Assembly (NCBI GenBank): GCA_013360185.1
Contig: JABWCO010000014.1
Coordinates: 1 to 40,208 of the forward strand
Direction of reading: 5' to 3'
DNA length: 40,208 bases
From: Bdellovibrio sp.
GTDB lineage: Bacteria > Bdellovibrionota > Bdellovibrionia > Bdellovibrionales > Bdellovibrionaceae
The position numbers and the translations under genes are program-made. The notes beneath the pieces were generated by a model. It was not told the origin of the DNA. It saw only the letters and a list, made by a program, of their open reading frames with translations, and ran no database searches. This document shows positions 7,374 through 18,130 of the stretch, piece after piece; positions within the stretch are counted from its first letter, which is position 1; the number at the start of each line of letters is the position of its first letter.

Positions 7374-9521
7374 CTAAGGACTGCTTTTGGGGTTTTGCGA
7401 TAAGAGGTGTCCCCCGTTTGTCGCAGGATCTATGGCATAAGCAAAAACTTTTTGCACCTTCACCCCGTTTAAATATGCAGGCAGAGCAAATGAAAATCCG
7501 TGGTTGCCGATGTATCCCGCGCTGTTCAAATCCGATCTTGGCAGATTTGCCGTGGTAACAGCTAGTAAAGCGCCGCCCTGGCCGTAGGGTGCATGAGCGT
7601 AAAAGTGAATGGTCAGTCCTCGACTGGGAACATCTGCATCATAGGCCCATCCCTCTGCTAAAAGTGTTCCGTTTGCCAAAGATAGTGAATCAAAAGATCC
7701 TATCGGAGCTTCTTTGTTAGGAAGGATTTCTGGAGCACTTTGTTTGGTACAAGTTGCATAACCACCAGTTCCAGACAAAGTTCCATCATTACAATATCGT
7801 TTTACCGATTCACAGGTGGCATCGTAAGGAACTGAAGATGATTTAAAAACATTCACATAATCTCCATGGGCCACAGTTTTGCCAAACATCACACATGATG
7901 CGGGTTTTTTGACTGTCACAGGATCACTTGTCTGATCCGGTGCCTGTGTCGATGGAGTCTCAGGAGTTACCTGAGCAGGCGTGCGTACAACATCTTGACG
8001 GCCAACTTTTAAATCTTTGATTTTAAGTTTTACCTTATAGGGACCATGTGCTTCGAAGATAGCTCCCACCCAATGGATCCCATGACGCTCGGACGAGTTT
8101 TTAAATGAAGGTACATCTCCATCAAAGCCTATCCAGCTGTTTCCCCACGCGCCTTTTTGTCCAGGAAAAAACTGTAACCCACGAGCCAACTTATAATATT
8201 TCGAGAGGTTTAAAGTCCCTTTAATTCTCTGTTTATAACTAGAGGTGATAATTTCTGTATGCGCGGCGCCCTCTGATAGCGGATAGAGCTCAGGATAGCT
8301 GTCTTTAAAAAGCTTCAGACCATCAACATTCATGCGGTGCCAACCTACGTTGCCTCCATTGCCACCTTCTAAGATATACGGATTCAACGCACTTTGTGGG
8401 GTGACTTGATAGTCATCAAGCAATGATGATTTATAGTTTTGGGAGGCTAGCATAAATTCAGAAAGCCGATAAACGCCATCAGACTCTTTCCAATTGACCA
8501 TCAGGCTCATTTGAAATGTCTGAGGAAGAACACGCGTATTTAGATATTTTTGCACGGTTAACTTGTGGCCGCCCCCCACGCGAGAGTCGGTGATAAACGA
8601 TTGAATGTCTTGCAGGAAAACACTAAAAAAGTCCTTCCCTTGTGAACCCTCTAGGATGTCATTGAAAGATTTTTCATTCATACTTGCTGAAAAATCATCA
8701 ACCTCTAGCTCAATATCATAATTTAGGACTAAATCTTTCTCTGGCGTGCCACTCAAGGCCTGGCTCAAAAGAATTTCGCTTTCAGCAATTTGCTGGGCTG
8801 AAGATCGCACAGTGACTGCCAAAGAGGGAGCTTCAATGTGATGGACCTCGTTCACGGGAGCCATCCAACGGTAGGGATTATATCGATTATCCATTGCTAG
8901 AACCAATGACTTATCACTGTCTCTGTAAATCGCCTGACCTTGGGTGTTTTTCAACTCAGCTTCTTGTGTGGGAGCTCGCGGAAAAGCAGGACATTTTTTA
9001 TTATCTTTTAGTTCATTCTTGGAACGTGCCTTTGGTGGCAAAAAGTCATTGGCTCCAATTCTGTTCTGTGTCCACTGCAAAAAATCTTTTTGATAAACCT
9101 GATAGGGCTTGCTGTAAGTGTACACCGTGACCGCTGAGCCCGCTTTGTCCAAACATCCTGGGTAAGCGACCGAAGCACTCAGAAAGTGGGACGAGCGAAG
9201 GTCAGATACCTGTTTGATGAAGTCGTTAAGAAGCATGTTGTTTTTGCCGGCAAAAAAATCTGGGACAGCATTGTAAAAATTGAACTCAGCAGGCTGGCCA
9301 GCACCTAATTGGCCTTTATCATTTGCATGAAAAGAGTCGGTGAGCACCTGAAAATCCTGCTCTCCAGCCACAGCAGATCCCTCTAAAGAAGAGGTCAAAC
9401 TAATTAAGTCATTTTTTCCATCTAAGGATAGGGAACTAAGGGCATCAAACCCAGAGGAGCAGTTTTGAAAGGCCACAAGAGAGCTGAGTAGAAAACTGAA
9501 AACCAGCAACTTTTTAATCAT
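7374..9521 (-). CDS. large lipoprotein of unknown function
   Basis: This is a 715 aa protein with a lipoprotein signal, LLSSLVAFQNCSSGF, lipidated Cys at residue 21. Residues ~25-500 form a long domain I do not recognise. A Thr/Pro/Gln-rich linker (~505-530) follows. Next is a ~50 aa Cys-containing module (CVMFGKTVAHGDYVNVF ... YCNDGTLSG ... YATCTK), a type often seen in Bdellovibrio surface proteins. The C-terminal ~100 residues have the pattern GWAYDADVPSRGLTIHFY ... ANLPRSDLN ... GNHGFSFALP ... FAYAID, resembling a beta-sandwich module found in secreted bacterial proteins. The start ATG (9519-9521) has a GGGTGGGG ribosome site. A sigma-54-type promoter lies 51 bp away. It is likely surface exposed; a role in adhesion or prey contact is only a guess. 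Confidence 0.8.
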   Translation of the reverse strand: MIKKLLVFSFLLSSLVAFQNCSSGFDALSSLSLDGKNDLISLTSSLEGSAVAGEQDFQVLTDSFHANDKGQLGAGQPAEFNFYNAVPDFFAGKNNMLLNDFIKQVSDLRSSHFLSASVAYPGCLDKAGSAVTVYTYSKPYQVYQKDFLQWTQNRIGANDFLPPKARSKNELKDNKKCPAFPRAPTQEAELKNTQGQAIYRDSDKSLVLAMDNRYNPYRWMAPVNEVHHIEAPSLAVTVRSSAQQIAESEILLSQALSGTPEKDLVLNYDIELEVDDFSASMNEKSFNDILEGSQGKDFFSVFLQDIQSFITDSRVGGGHKLTVQKYLNTRVLPQTFQMSLMVNWKESDGVYRLSEFMLASQNYKSSLLDDYQVTPQSALNPYILEGGNGGNVGWHRMNVDGLKLFKDSYPELYPLSEGAAHTEIITSSYKQRIKGTLNLSKYYKLARGLQFFPGQKGAWGNSWIGFDGDVPSFKNSSERHGIHWVGAIFEAHGPYKVKLKIKDLKVGRQDVVRTPAQVTPETPSTQAPDQTSDPVTVKKPASCVMFGKTVAHGDYVNVFKSSSVPYDATCESVKRYCNDGTLSGTGGYATCTKQSAPEILPNKEAPIGSFDSLSLANGTLLAEGWAYDADVPSRGLTIHFYAHAPYGQGGALLAVTTANLPRSDLNSAGYIGNHGFSFALPAYLNGVKVQKVFAYAIDPATNGGHLLSQNPKSSP

Positions 9522-9571
9522 GTCCCCACCCTGGTTCGCATCGACTCGATTCCCTCAAGTCTTACTAACAA

Positions 9572-9588
9572 AGCAAGCAAGGTGCCAA
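9572..9588 (-). promoter_or_regulatory. sigma-54 (-24/-12) promoter, near-perfect consensus
   Basis: On the minus strand TTGGCACCTTGCTTGCT matches the consensus TTGGCAC-N5-TTGCW at every fixed position, with GG-N10-GC spacing. Transcription should begin near 9561, giving a ~40 nt leader before the lipoprotein ATG at 9521. An imperfect TTTAGG ... CCTAAA inverted repeat about 65-85 bp upstream (9653-9669) sits where an activator could bind. Confidence 0.75.
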
Positions 9589-9652
9589 GCCCTGTTGCAG
9601 TTGAAGCGGCGGCGGACTAGCTTTCAAGGTTGAGTGTCTAACAGTTTTTAGG

Positions 9653-9669
9653 CAGTGTTTAGAACCTAA
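9653..9669. promoter_or_regulatory. inverted repeat upstream of the sigma-54 promoter
   Basis: TTTTTAGG and CCTAAAC form an inverted repeat with a ~12 nt spacer, in the 201 bp gap between two minus-strand genes. It could be an upstream activator site for the 9572-9588 promoter or a 3' hairpin of the BamE-like gene ending at 9724. It is weak by itself. Confidence 0.2.
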
Positions 9670-9723
9670 ACGTGACTATTCTGAGACAATCTCGACAATT
9701 CTAGGCTCGATTTCATGGGCACT

Positions 9724-10356
9724 TTACTCAGTTTCCCAGCCGACCACGCGGCCCCCTTCAAAATAAACGAAGCGGGTTTCTTTGCGGAAGCCTTGGGCCG
9801 TGGAAACCTGACGTTGGTATTTCCAACGTTCATTTTTGTAAATGGGATTTCCTGACACTTCGATCGCCAAGGGCTCGCCCCAGGATTTTCGTACATAATC
9901 TTGCTGCATACCTACCGCGACGTCTTGATTTTCGATTAAATCCTTCATGCCCGCTTGTGGAGCTTGAGCCCGGCTCCATACATTATTGCGATTGATCCAC
10001 TGTTGCCGTCCTTCAATCGATGGAATCGACAAGAAGCTTAACTTTTCTTCGTCATTTTTTAGCCAAGGTAAGATCTTTGAATACTGTTCACGCTCTTTCT
10101 TTGACGATAGCGAACGCTCCCGTTCACGCAGTTTCTGGCGGGCGCGAATGTCCCGCATATCGTCGTCAGTGAGGGAACTGGGATCCTTCCCCAGCTCATA
10201 GGCAGTTTGGCGCGTTTCTTTGTCATATCCAGAGCTGCTCGAGGCACCGCTGTCAGGATAAGCAGAGCCAGAGTTATAGCCACTCTCTGAGGATCTTTGA
10301 AATTGGGCGCAGCCAACGGCTGAAAAAAGCAAAACCAACGATAAATAGAATTTCAT
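9724..10356 (-). CDS. lipoprotein with BamE/SmpA-like C-terminal domain
   Basis: This encodes a 210 aa protein. The signal SLVLLFSAVGCAQFQ gives a lipobox AVGC with Cys at residue 16. A Ser/Gly-rich segment (~22-48) and a charged helical part (KLRERERSLSSKKEREQYSK) follow. Residues ~145-210 read VGMQQDYVRKSWGEPLAIE ... ERWKYQRQVS ... RFVYFEGGRVVGWETE, which has the look of the SmpA/OmlA (BamE-like) fold: G-M-x4-V-x3-WG-x-P near the start, then a W-x-Y strand and a final strand. Such domains support outer-membrane assembly, but the similarity may be only of fold. It is divergent from the FliL-like gene across a ~100 bp spacer with no clear promoter. Confidence 0.72.
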   Translation of the reverse strand: MKFYLSLVLLFSAVGCAQFQRSSESGYNSGSAYPDSGASSSSGYDKETRQTAYELGKDPSSLTDDDMRDIRARQKLRERERSLSSKKEREQYSKILPWLKNDEEKLSFLSIPSIEGRQQWINRNNVWSRAQAPQAGMKDLIENQDVAVGMQQDYVRKSWGEPLAIEVSGNPIYKNERWKYQRQVSTAQGFRKETRFVYFEGGRVVGWETE

Positions 10357-10457
10357 GCGTACTCCTGAGCCTTTAATACTAGCCGATTACGACTTCTTTA
10401 TAAATTGTTCTTGCGACGTATTTGTTTATTTTCTTACAATCGTCTTGGGAGACCAAT

Positions 10458-11441
10458 TTGGCCGAAAACGAGAACCCGACAAAAGTAGAGGAAATAGCTG
10501 CGACGGATGTTCCAGGGGAAGAGCAAGAAGAGCTTCTTTCGTTGGAGTCTTTAGACTCTGCTATCGCCGAAGCGGATCCTGAGTTTTCCAAAGCCTTGGA
10601 TGAAATTCAGCCTGATGATTTAGCTCCGATTGAAATTTACAATGAAGGCTTAGAAACCGAATACACTTTGGCCGAAGAAGTAAAGCTTTGGCAAAGTTCT
10701 CCGGGTAAGCGCGCGAAGTTTGCTAAGTTTTTTCCCTTCTTGCCAAAGATTTCCTATTTCTTAAAAATCAAAAGAGCTCAGTTTCGTCTGAACGTGCGCA
10801 AGTGGAAAGAACAAAGCATTCATAATCTCAAGAATGCGGGACCATTGACTCTGGCTTGGGGCAAAGCAAAAGCAGCCTCCCTGCGCTCTGGTGTAGGCGA
10901 GGTTCTGGGCACCTTTAAATCCTTTAGTGGCAAGAAAAAGGCGGCATTTGCAGGTCTGGTGGTGGTCACCATCGGTGCTGGATTTATTTTATTTAAATTA
11001 GTCACCAATGGTATACTTCCTCATAAAGAAGATCTTTTTATCGCGAGTTTGGCAGATTGGTCGCAACAGAAAATTCAATATGATCCCGTCACGGAGCGCG
11101 AGTCTTTTTATGACTCCACTCGATTGAGTCAAAATATTTTGGTGATGAAAAAAATGGTCGTGAACCTGAAGCCTTCAGAAGGATCCGGGCCCACGCCGAT
11201 GGGGGCCTTCGAGTTTTACGTCGAAGGAACTGTGTCTGAAGTTGTCGTAGAAATTAAAGATCGTGAGTCAGAAATGGAAGACCTATTCATGCGCACGATT
11301 GAAGACATGACCTATGATCAAATTTCTTCAGCCGAAGGCAAACAACAACTTTCCGCGCGCTTACGGCAAGCTGTGAATAAGTCTTTGACCAAAGGACACG
11401 TCCGTCGAGTCTTTTTAAAAACAGCGATTGTTAAACCTTAA
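10458..11441 (+). CDS. FliL-like single-pass membrane protein, orphan
   Basis: This encodes a protein of 327 aa from the TTG at 10458, chosen because GGGAG sits 6 bp upstream. An in-frame start at 10422 lacks a ribosome site. The N-terminal ~85 residues are highly acidic, followed by a basic region (KRAKFAKFFPFLPK, ~95-150) and one transmembrane helix (~163-185, AAFAGLVVVTIGAGFILF). The C-terminal periplasmic part (~190-327) ends FYVEGTVSEVVVEIKDRESE ... MRTIEDMTYDQISSAEGKQQ ... HVRRVFLKTAIVKP, close to the FliL pattern of a beta-strand, a helix, T-Y-x-E/Q-I-x-x-x-E-G-K, then the final strand. FliL proteins surround ion-channel stators. No flagellar gene is nearby. The end overlaps the convergent activator gene by 11 bp. 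Confidence 0.7.
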   Translation: MAENENPTKVEEIAATDVPGEEQEELLSLESLDSAIAEADPEFSKALDEIQPDDLAPIEIYNEGLETEYTLAEEVKLWQSSPGKRAKFAKFFPFLPKISYFLKIKRAQFRLNVRKWKEQSIHNLKNAGPLTLAWGKAKAASLRSGVGEVLGTFKSFSGKKKAAFAGLVVVTIGAGFILFKLVTNGILPHKEDLFIASLADWSQQKIQYDPVTERESFYDSTRLSQNILVMKKMVVNLKPSEGSGPTPMGAFEFYVEGTVSEVVVEIKDRESEMEDLFMRTIEDMTYDQISSAEGKQQLSARLRQAVNKSLTKGHVRRVFLKTAIVKP

Positions 11442-12657
11442 AGCTTCCAATATTGATGCCATAATGACGAATGCGATCGTGCAAAGTGCTTTTTGGCATT
11501 CCTAAATCTTGAGCTGTGCGACGTTGGTTGCCACGATTATAAGTCAGACGTTTGATGATCATTTGCTTTTCAATTTCTTTGATCACTGGAATGTCATGTT
11601 CGGGGCTTTCTTCGTATCTTAGCAACGTACGATCAATCAGGCGCTCAACATGTTCTTCCAGAATTTGTTCTTTCGGAAACAACGCGGCGGCACGGCTGAC
11701 TAAGTTTTTTAGCTCCCTGATATTTCCCGGCCATGGATGCTTTTTAAGGCGAGCAATGGCACCATATGAAAAGCGCACACGCATTTTTTTCGCGAAACTA
11801 TAAAGTAATTCCTCAAAGTCTTCCATGCGTTTTGATAATGCCGGTGGGGATACTGTGACTACGTTTAAACGGAAGTAAAGATCGGAGCGGAAAGTGCCCT
11901 CTTGGATTTTTTCTTTTAAGTTCTGGTGCGTGGCTGCGATGATGCGCACATCCGTTTTGACATTGCGATCGGAACCCACCGGGCGAATTTCGTTGTTTTC
12001 TAAGGCACGCAATAGTTTGGCTTGTAGGCTGTAAGATAGGTCACCGATTTCATCTAAAAACAACGTCCCTCCACGGGTTGCTTCAAAGGCTCCTTTGCGA
12101 TCCGAGGTGGCGCCGGTGAAGCTGCCTTTAATGTGGCCGAACAGTTCGCTCTCGATTAAGGTTTCGCTAAGAGCGCTGCAATTGACGCTTAAGAAAGGAC
12201 CGCGAACCCGCTCGCTGGCCTGATGAAGGGCTTGGGCCACGACGTCTTTGCCCGTGCCTGAAGGGCCTAAGATGAGTACTGGAAAATCTGTTTTTGCGAC
12301 ATTTGCCATGGATTGCAACTCTCGATTCCAACTTTCGTTACGACTTTTCATTGGGAAAGTTTGTGCGGTTTCAAGATGGTCATGGAAGGACATCTCTAAA
12401 TCACCCAGGCGAATCACATCGCCCTCTTTGAGGTAGGCTTCAAAAACGCGGGTGTTGTTGACATAGCTGCCGTTAGCAGAGCGCAGGTCGCGGATTAAAA
12501 AGTTCCCGTCTTTGTGTTCGATGCGTGCATGGCGATCGGCGACGGATTCGTGGTTTAAGGGGACCTGGCAGAGGTCGTCTTTGCCCAGGGTTGCAAAATC
12601 GCTCAGAAGAACGGTTTTCGGGTTTTCGCTTAAAATCTTTAGATAGGGTTGCTGCAT
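11431..12657 (-). CDS. sigma-54-dependent transcriptional activator with FHA sensory domain
   Basis: This is a 408 aa bacterial enhancer-binding protein. Residues ~18-95 are an FHA phosphothreonine-binding domain (ESVADRHARIEHKDG, RSANGSYVNN). Residues ~108-340 are the AAA+ domain: Walker A GPSGTGKD (131-138), the sigma-54 contact loop GSFTGA (178-183, usual form GAFTGA), Walker B LFLDEIG (199-205) and arginine finger region FRSDLYFRLNVV. The C-terminus (~365-408) is a Fis-type HTH, NRGNQRRTAQDLGMPKSTLH. There is no response-regulator domain, so input is probably Ser/Thr phosphorylation of a partner or of itself, as in myxobacterial FHA activators. It lies 2-4 kb from two sigma-54-type promoters and in the same window as rpoN. 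Its direct targets are inferred, not shown. Confidence 0.95.
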   Translation of the reverse strand: MQQPYLKILSENPKTVLLSDFATLGKDDLCQVPLNHESVADRHARIEHKDGNFLIRDLRSANGSYVNNTRVFEAYLKEGDVIRLGDLEMSFHDHLETAQTFPMKSRNESWNRELQSMANVAKTDFPVLILGPSGTGKDVVAQALHQASERVRGPFLSVNCSALSETLIESELFGHIKGSFTGATSDRKGAFEATRGGTLFLDEIGDLSYSLQAKLLRALENNEIRPVGSDRNVKTDVRIIAATHQNLKEKIQEGTFRSDLYFRLNVVTVSPPALSKRMEDFEELLYSFAKKMRVRFSYGAIARLKKHPWPGNIRELKNLVSRAAALFPKEQILEEHVERLIDRTLLRYEESPEHDIPVIKEIEKQMIIKRLTYNRGNQRRTAQDLGMPKSTLHDRIRHYGINIGSFKV

Positions 12658-12767
12658 AAATGCCTCCTGTTATGGCAAATCCACTCTTCAAAGCCTCGGC
12701 CGACCCTAAATCGAATTAAACGGGGTCTCGCTGGTTTCGACTCGGCAAATTATTGCGGCCGGGACCC

Positions 12768-12791
12768 CCTTCTCAGAATTGAGAAAAGGGA
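12768..12791. other. short hairpin upstream of engB
   Basis: CCCTTCTCA and TGAGAAAAGGG flank a GAAT loop, with a 2 nt bulge. It lies ~22 bp before the engB start in the 155 bp divergent gap between the activator gene and engB. It may affect leader structure. No convincing -35/-10 pair was seen in this gap. Confidence 0.2.
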
Positions 12792-12812
12792 AGAGCTTTG
12801 GTAGCCTAGGGC

Positions 12813-13387
12813 ATGTCGAAATCTATCCAGTTCATTAAAAGTGCCGTCCTCGATAAAGACTATCCTGTAAGTAAGTTTGCTGAGGTCGCCATCGCAGGTC
12901 GATCGAACGCGGGAAAGTCTTCTTTCATCAATGCCTTAACCAAGGGAAAAGTTGCTAAAGTCAGCTCGACGCCAGGTAAAACTCGTCTGTTGAATTTTTT
13001 CAACATGGCCGATTCTTACGTTCTGGTCGATATGCCAGGTTATGGTTTTGCGGCGCGTGCGGGTGATGAAGTGGTTGAATGGCATCAGATGATTGAGACT
13101 TATTTGATGACCCGTGAAAATCTTGTGGGTCTGTTGCTGGTCATGGACATCCGCCGTGATTGGAGCGAAGACGAAGAGCTTTTAAAAAAGTTTTCTGATC
13201 GCCGTGGTTTTCCGATGGCTGTGGTTTTAACTAAAGTTGACAAGATGACTCGCAATCATGCCAATCAGGCAGTTGCAAAAGTTAAAAAGATGTCAGGCCT
13301 CAGTGCTGTCTTTGCAGTGTCTTCTTTGAAGAAAACCGGCCAAGATGAAGTTGAAGAATACATGTTTGAAAACTGGGTCAAAGAGAA

Positions 13388-13391
<4 letters not shown>
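12813..13391 (+). CDS. engB: ribosome biogenesis GTPase EngB/YsxC
   Basis: This is a 192 aa TrmE-Era-EngA-EngB-Septin family GTPase, normal length. Motifs are visible in order: G1 GRSNAGKSSFINAL (~29-42), the switch region STPGKTRLLNFF, G3 VDMPGYGFA, G4 LTKVDKM and G5 region VSSLKKTG. It assists assembly of the 50S ribosomal subunit and is essential in many bacteria. It is the first gene of a plus-strand run in which kdsB starts 4 bp before its stop (ATGA overlap), so it is probably translationally coupled. Confidence 0.97.
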
Positions 13392-15801
<2,410 letters not shown>

Positions 15802-15833
15802 ATTTTAGATCTGTGTATGAAAGGTCTTTGATA

Positions 15834-16814
15834 ATGTCGAAAATAGTACAGCAGGGTCAGCGAGTTTTAGAAGTTGAGGCTCAGGCGATTTTAGCCTTGC
15901 GGGAACGTATCGGTGCCGATTTTGAAAAAGTCGTGCAATTGATTAAAGCCTGCAACGGGAAGATCGTGTTAACGGGCATGGGTAAATCTGGACAAATTGC
16001 GCGCAAGCTAGCAAGCACTTTTTCTTCGACAGGCACACCCGCGGTCTTTCTTCATCCAGCCGAAAGTTCTCACGGGGACTTAGGAATTGTTGAAAACGAC
16101 GATGTGGTCATCGCTCTTTCTTATGGCGGCGAATCGCCAGAATTTTCTGGTATCCTAAAGTTCGTGGTGCGTAAGGGAATCCCTTTAATTGCAATCACAG
16201 GCAATCCCCAGTCGTCCTTGGCTAAAGCCGCGCAAGTGACTTTGAATGTGCATGTTTCTGAAGAAGCTTGTCCTTTAGGCTTAGCTCCGACGGCGAGCAG
16301 CACGGCGACACTTGCCATGGGTGACGCTGTGGCTATGGCAGTGATGGCAGAAAAGGGAGTCAGCTCTGCCGACTTTGCGGAATTCCATCCAGGTGGAAGT
16401 TTGGGTTATCGTCTTTTAACTCGCGTAAAAGATGTTATGCATGCCGGAGACGCTTTGCCGACGGTGAGTCTTGAAACTCCGATTCGTCAGGTGTTTTCTA
16501 TTATGACCCATAAAGATGTGCGCGGAGCTGCAGGTGTTGTTGATGCTAGCGGAGACCTTGTCGGGGTCATTACTGACGGACAAATTCGCCGTCGACTAGA
16601 AAAAAGCGAAGACCCATTGACGGGGACAGCGAAAGATTTGATGACGACAAGTCCACGCACAGTTGACATGAATGAGTTGGCTGAAAAAGCTTTGTTTGTT
16701 ATGGAACAGTTTCAAATCAACATGCTTTTCGTCTTAGACAAAGAATCGTCTCAGCCTAAAAAGCCTGTGGGTATTTTGCACGTGCAGGATTTGCTGCGTG
16801 CGAAGGTTCGTTAA
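15834..16814 (+). CDS. kdsD: arabinose-5-phosphate isomerase (KdsD/KpsF)
   Basis: This encodes a 326 aa protein that converts ribulose-5-phosphate to arabinose-5-phosphate, the first dedicated step to Kdo. ATG 15834 is preferred because AAAGG lies upstream; an in-frame ATG at 15813 has none. The SIS domain (~35-170) carries TGMGKSGQIARKLASTF, FLHPAESSHGDLG and SYGGESPEF, followed by GLAPTASSTATLAMGDA. Two CBS domains (~200-326) follow: DVMHAGDALPTVSLET and DLMTTSPRTVDMNELA. Length matches the E. coli enzyme. It is last in the engB-kdsB-pyrG-kdsD run, 32 bp after pyrG. Confidence 0.96.
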   Translation: MSKIVQQGQRVLEVEAQAILALRERIGADFEKVVQLIKACNGKIVLTGMGKSGQIARKLASTFSSTGTPAVFLHPAESSHGDLGIVENDDVVIALSYGGESPEFSGILKFVVRKGIPLIAITGNPQSSLAKAAQVTLNVHVSEEACPLGLAPTASSTATLAMGDAVAMAVMAEKGVSSADFAEFHPGGSLGYRLLTRVKDVMHAGDALPTVSLETPIRQVFSIMTHKDVRGAAGVVDASGDLVGVITDGQIRRRLEKSEDPLTGTAKDLMTTSPRTVDMNELAEKALFVMEQFQINMLFVLDKESSQPKKPVGILHVQDLLRAKVR

Positions 16815-16831
16815 AAGCAATTTTTAAACTA

Positions 16832-16854
16832 CTGGCGGCAGATCGCGCCGCCAG
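16832..16854. terminator. 8 bp GC-rich hairpin between convergent genes
   Basis: CTGGCGGC (16832-16839) and GCCGCCAG (16847-16854) form a perfect stem with a 7 nt loop, 18 bp after the kdsD stop and 8 bp before the end of the convergent epimerase gene. No strong U tract occurs on either side, but position and stability suggest a shared bidirectional terminator. Confidence 0.5.
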
Positions 16855-16861
16855 GTTGAAA

Positions 16862-18028
16862 TTACTTGTCTTTCAGCTGACCTCTTAAGTTGATATATTC
16901 TTCCATCGCATTGACGATGTGATACAGCGAACTTGCCTTTGAGGTGTTGCCGTTGAACTCGTCCTTGTCCGAAAGGGCGTCGTACCACAAACCCTTTAAA
17001 GGTGTCTCAAAGAATTTAAAAAGTGTTTCCAAGGCGTCATCAGCTGCCTTGGCGTAAAGAGGTTGTTCTTCTGCGCTGACCTCTGTTCCCAAGCGGACAG
17101 CCGCTTTAATTCTTTCACATTGGGGCCAGAATCTAGAAGAAAGCAATTTCGGAGTATGGTTGCTCCACATTTCGTCAAAGGCCACTTTACGCGTCGGTGA
17201 AGTCCCGTGTTTGTCAGCTTGCAAGAACAGCTGATGGCGAATTTTTTTTAAGTCTTGGCCTGTGAGTTTTTCATAAAGGAACATCAGCCATGCCCACTCG
17301 TACTGGTGACCCGGTTCGTAGATGAAAACACCATTTTCTTTGATGTGGTTCCAATTCGCATCGAAGTATTCGCCGAGCGCCCCAGTTTCCTTGTCGATGA
17401 ATTTGTTCAGAGCAAGATCAAGCAATTCCTTGCCCAGGTTTTGCCAAATAGGATCTGTATCGATGCTCATCCATGCGATCGCGGATTCGAACATGTGCAT
17501 GTGGGGATTGGATTTGTAAGAGGCTTTTCCCGACTCGTCGATTTCAGTGTAGCCACCGCCTGGCACCGCACGCTCTTTGTGCAGGTAATTGACAAGGGCC
17601 ACGGCGCGCTTTTTGACTTTTGCTGATTTTGCCAACGAATAGGCTTGGGCCATTCCGAACAAGGCAAAAGCTTGAGTATAAAGATCAGGATTATTGCTTT
17701 TGATTGTTCCGTCTGGATTTACCGAATAGGCAAAAGCTCCGGAAGGTTGGGAAAATTTATTTATCAAGTATTCATTGCCCCGCAGAACAGCTGCGTGCGC
17801 CACGTCTTGGGGGCAACAGACGAGATTCGCACCGGTTAGAAAAGCGTAAATTTGACGGGCTTGAACCATGGCGCGGCGGGGGACGTCCATCGGTTCACCT
17901 GCGAAAGTTAAACTTTCGGCGAAGCCGCCGTTATTAGTATCGATGCCTTGTTTGGTCCATAATGGATAAACGTATTGTGTAAGCCAGTCTTTAGATTTTT
18001 TTATAAATAATTCGGATTGCTGTGACAT
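16862..18028 (-). CDS. AGE-family sugar epimerase/isomerase
   Basis: This is a 388 aa alpha/alpha-barrel protein of the N-acylglucosamine 2-epimerase family, full length. Recognisable family segments are YPLWTKQGIDTNNGGFAESL near the N-terminus, the region RAMVQARQIYAF, HMHMFESAIAWM, the catalytic-type EPGHQYEWAWLMF, and RFWPQCERIKAAVRLG with GLWYDALS near the end. The family includes N-acetylglucosamine 2-epimerases, mannose and mannose-6-phosphate isomerases and cellobiose epimerases, so the substrate cannot be settled from sequence by eye. The neighbouring gene on the plus strand makes arabinose-5-phosphate, but the two are convergent and not an operon. There is no signal peptide. Confidence 0.85.
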   Translation of the reverse strand: MSQQSELFIKKSKDWLTQYVYPLWTKQGIDTNNGGFAESLTFAGEPMDVPRRAMVQARQIYAFLTGANLVCCPQDVAHAAVLRGNEYLINKFSQPSGAFAYSVNPDGTIKSNNPDLYTQAFALFGMAQAYSLAKSAKVKKRAVALVNYLHKERAVPGGGYTEIDESGKASYKSNPHMHMFESAIAWMSIDTDPIWQNLGKELLDLALNKFIDKETGALGEYFDANWNHIKENGVFIYEPGHQYEWAWLMFLYEKLTGQDLKKIRHQLFLQADKHGTSPTRKVAFDEMWSNHTPKLLSSRFWPQCERIKAAVRLGTEVSAEEQPLYAKAADDALETLFKFFETPLKGLWYDALSDKDEFNGNTSKASSLYHIVNAMEEYINLRGQLKDK

Positions 18029-18070
18029 GACGTTATTATCGTCACTGCATCTTTATTCTGTCTACTGGAT

Positions 18071-18104
18071 AAAAAAAGACCCACATTTTTGTAAAATGTG
18101 GGTC
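18071..18104 (-). terminator. intrinsic terminator of the 712 aa secreted protein gene
   Basis: On the minus strand GACCCACATTTT and AAAATGTGGGTC pair as a 12 bp stem (18078-18104) with a very short loop, followed directly by TTTTTTT (18077-18071). This is a textbook rho-independent terminator, 27 bp after the gene end at 18131 and upstream of the epimerase start at 18028, so the epimerase needs its own promoter. Confidence 0.88.
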
Positions 18105-18130
18105 AAATTCGCAATTTCTAAAATTTTTTA

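Noticed and set aside
7340-7558. Plus-strand frame of 72 codons over the end of the 715 aa lipoprotein gene
   Set aside because: It is antisense to a well-supported gene and has no ribosome site or family match.
12741-12756. Sigma-54-like GGCAAATTATTGC upstream of engB
   Set aside because: The GG to GC spacing is 9 bp instead of 10 and the flanking bases do not fit.
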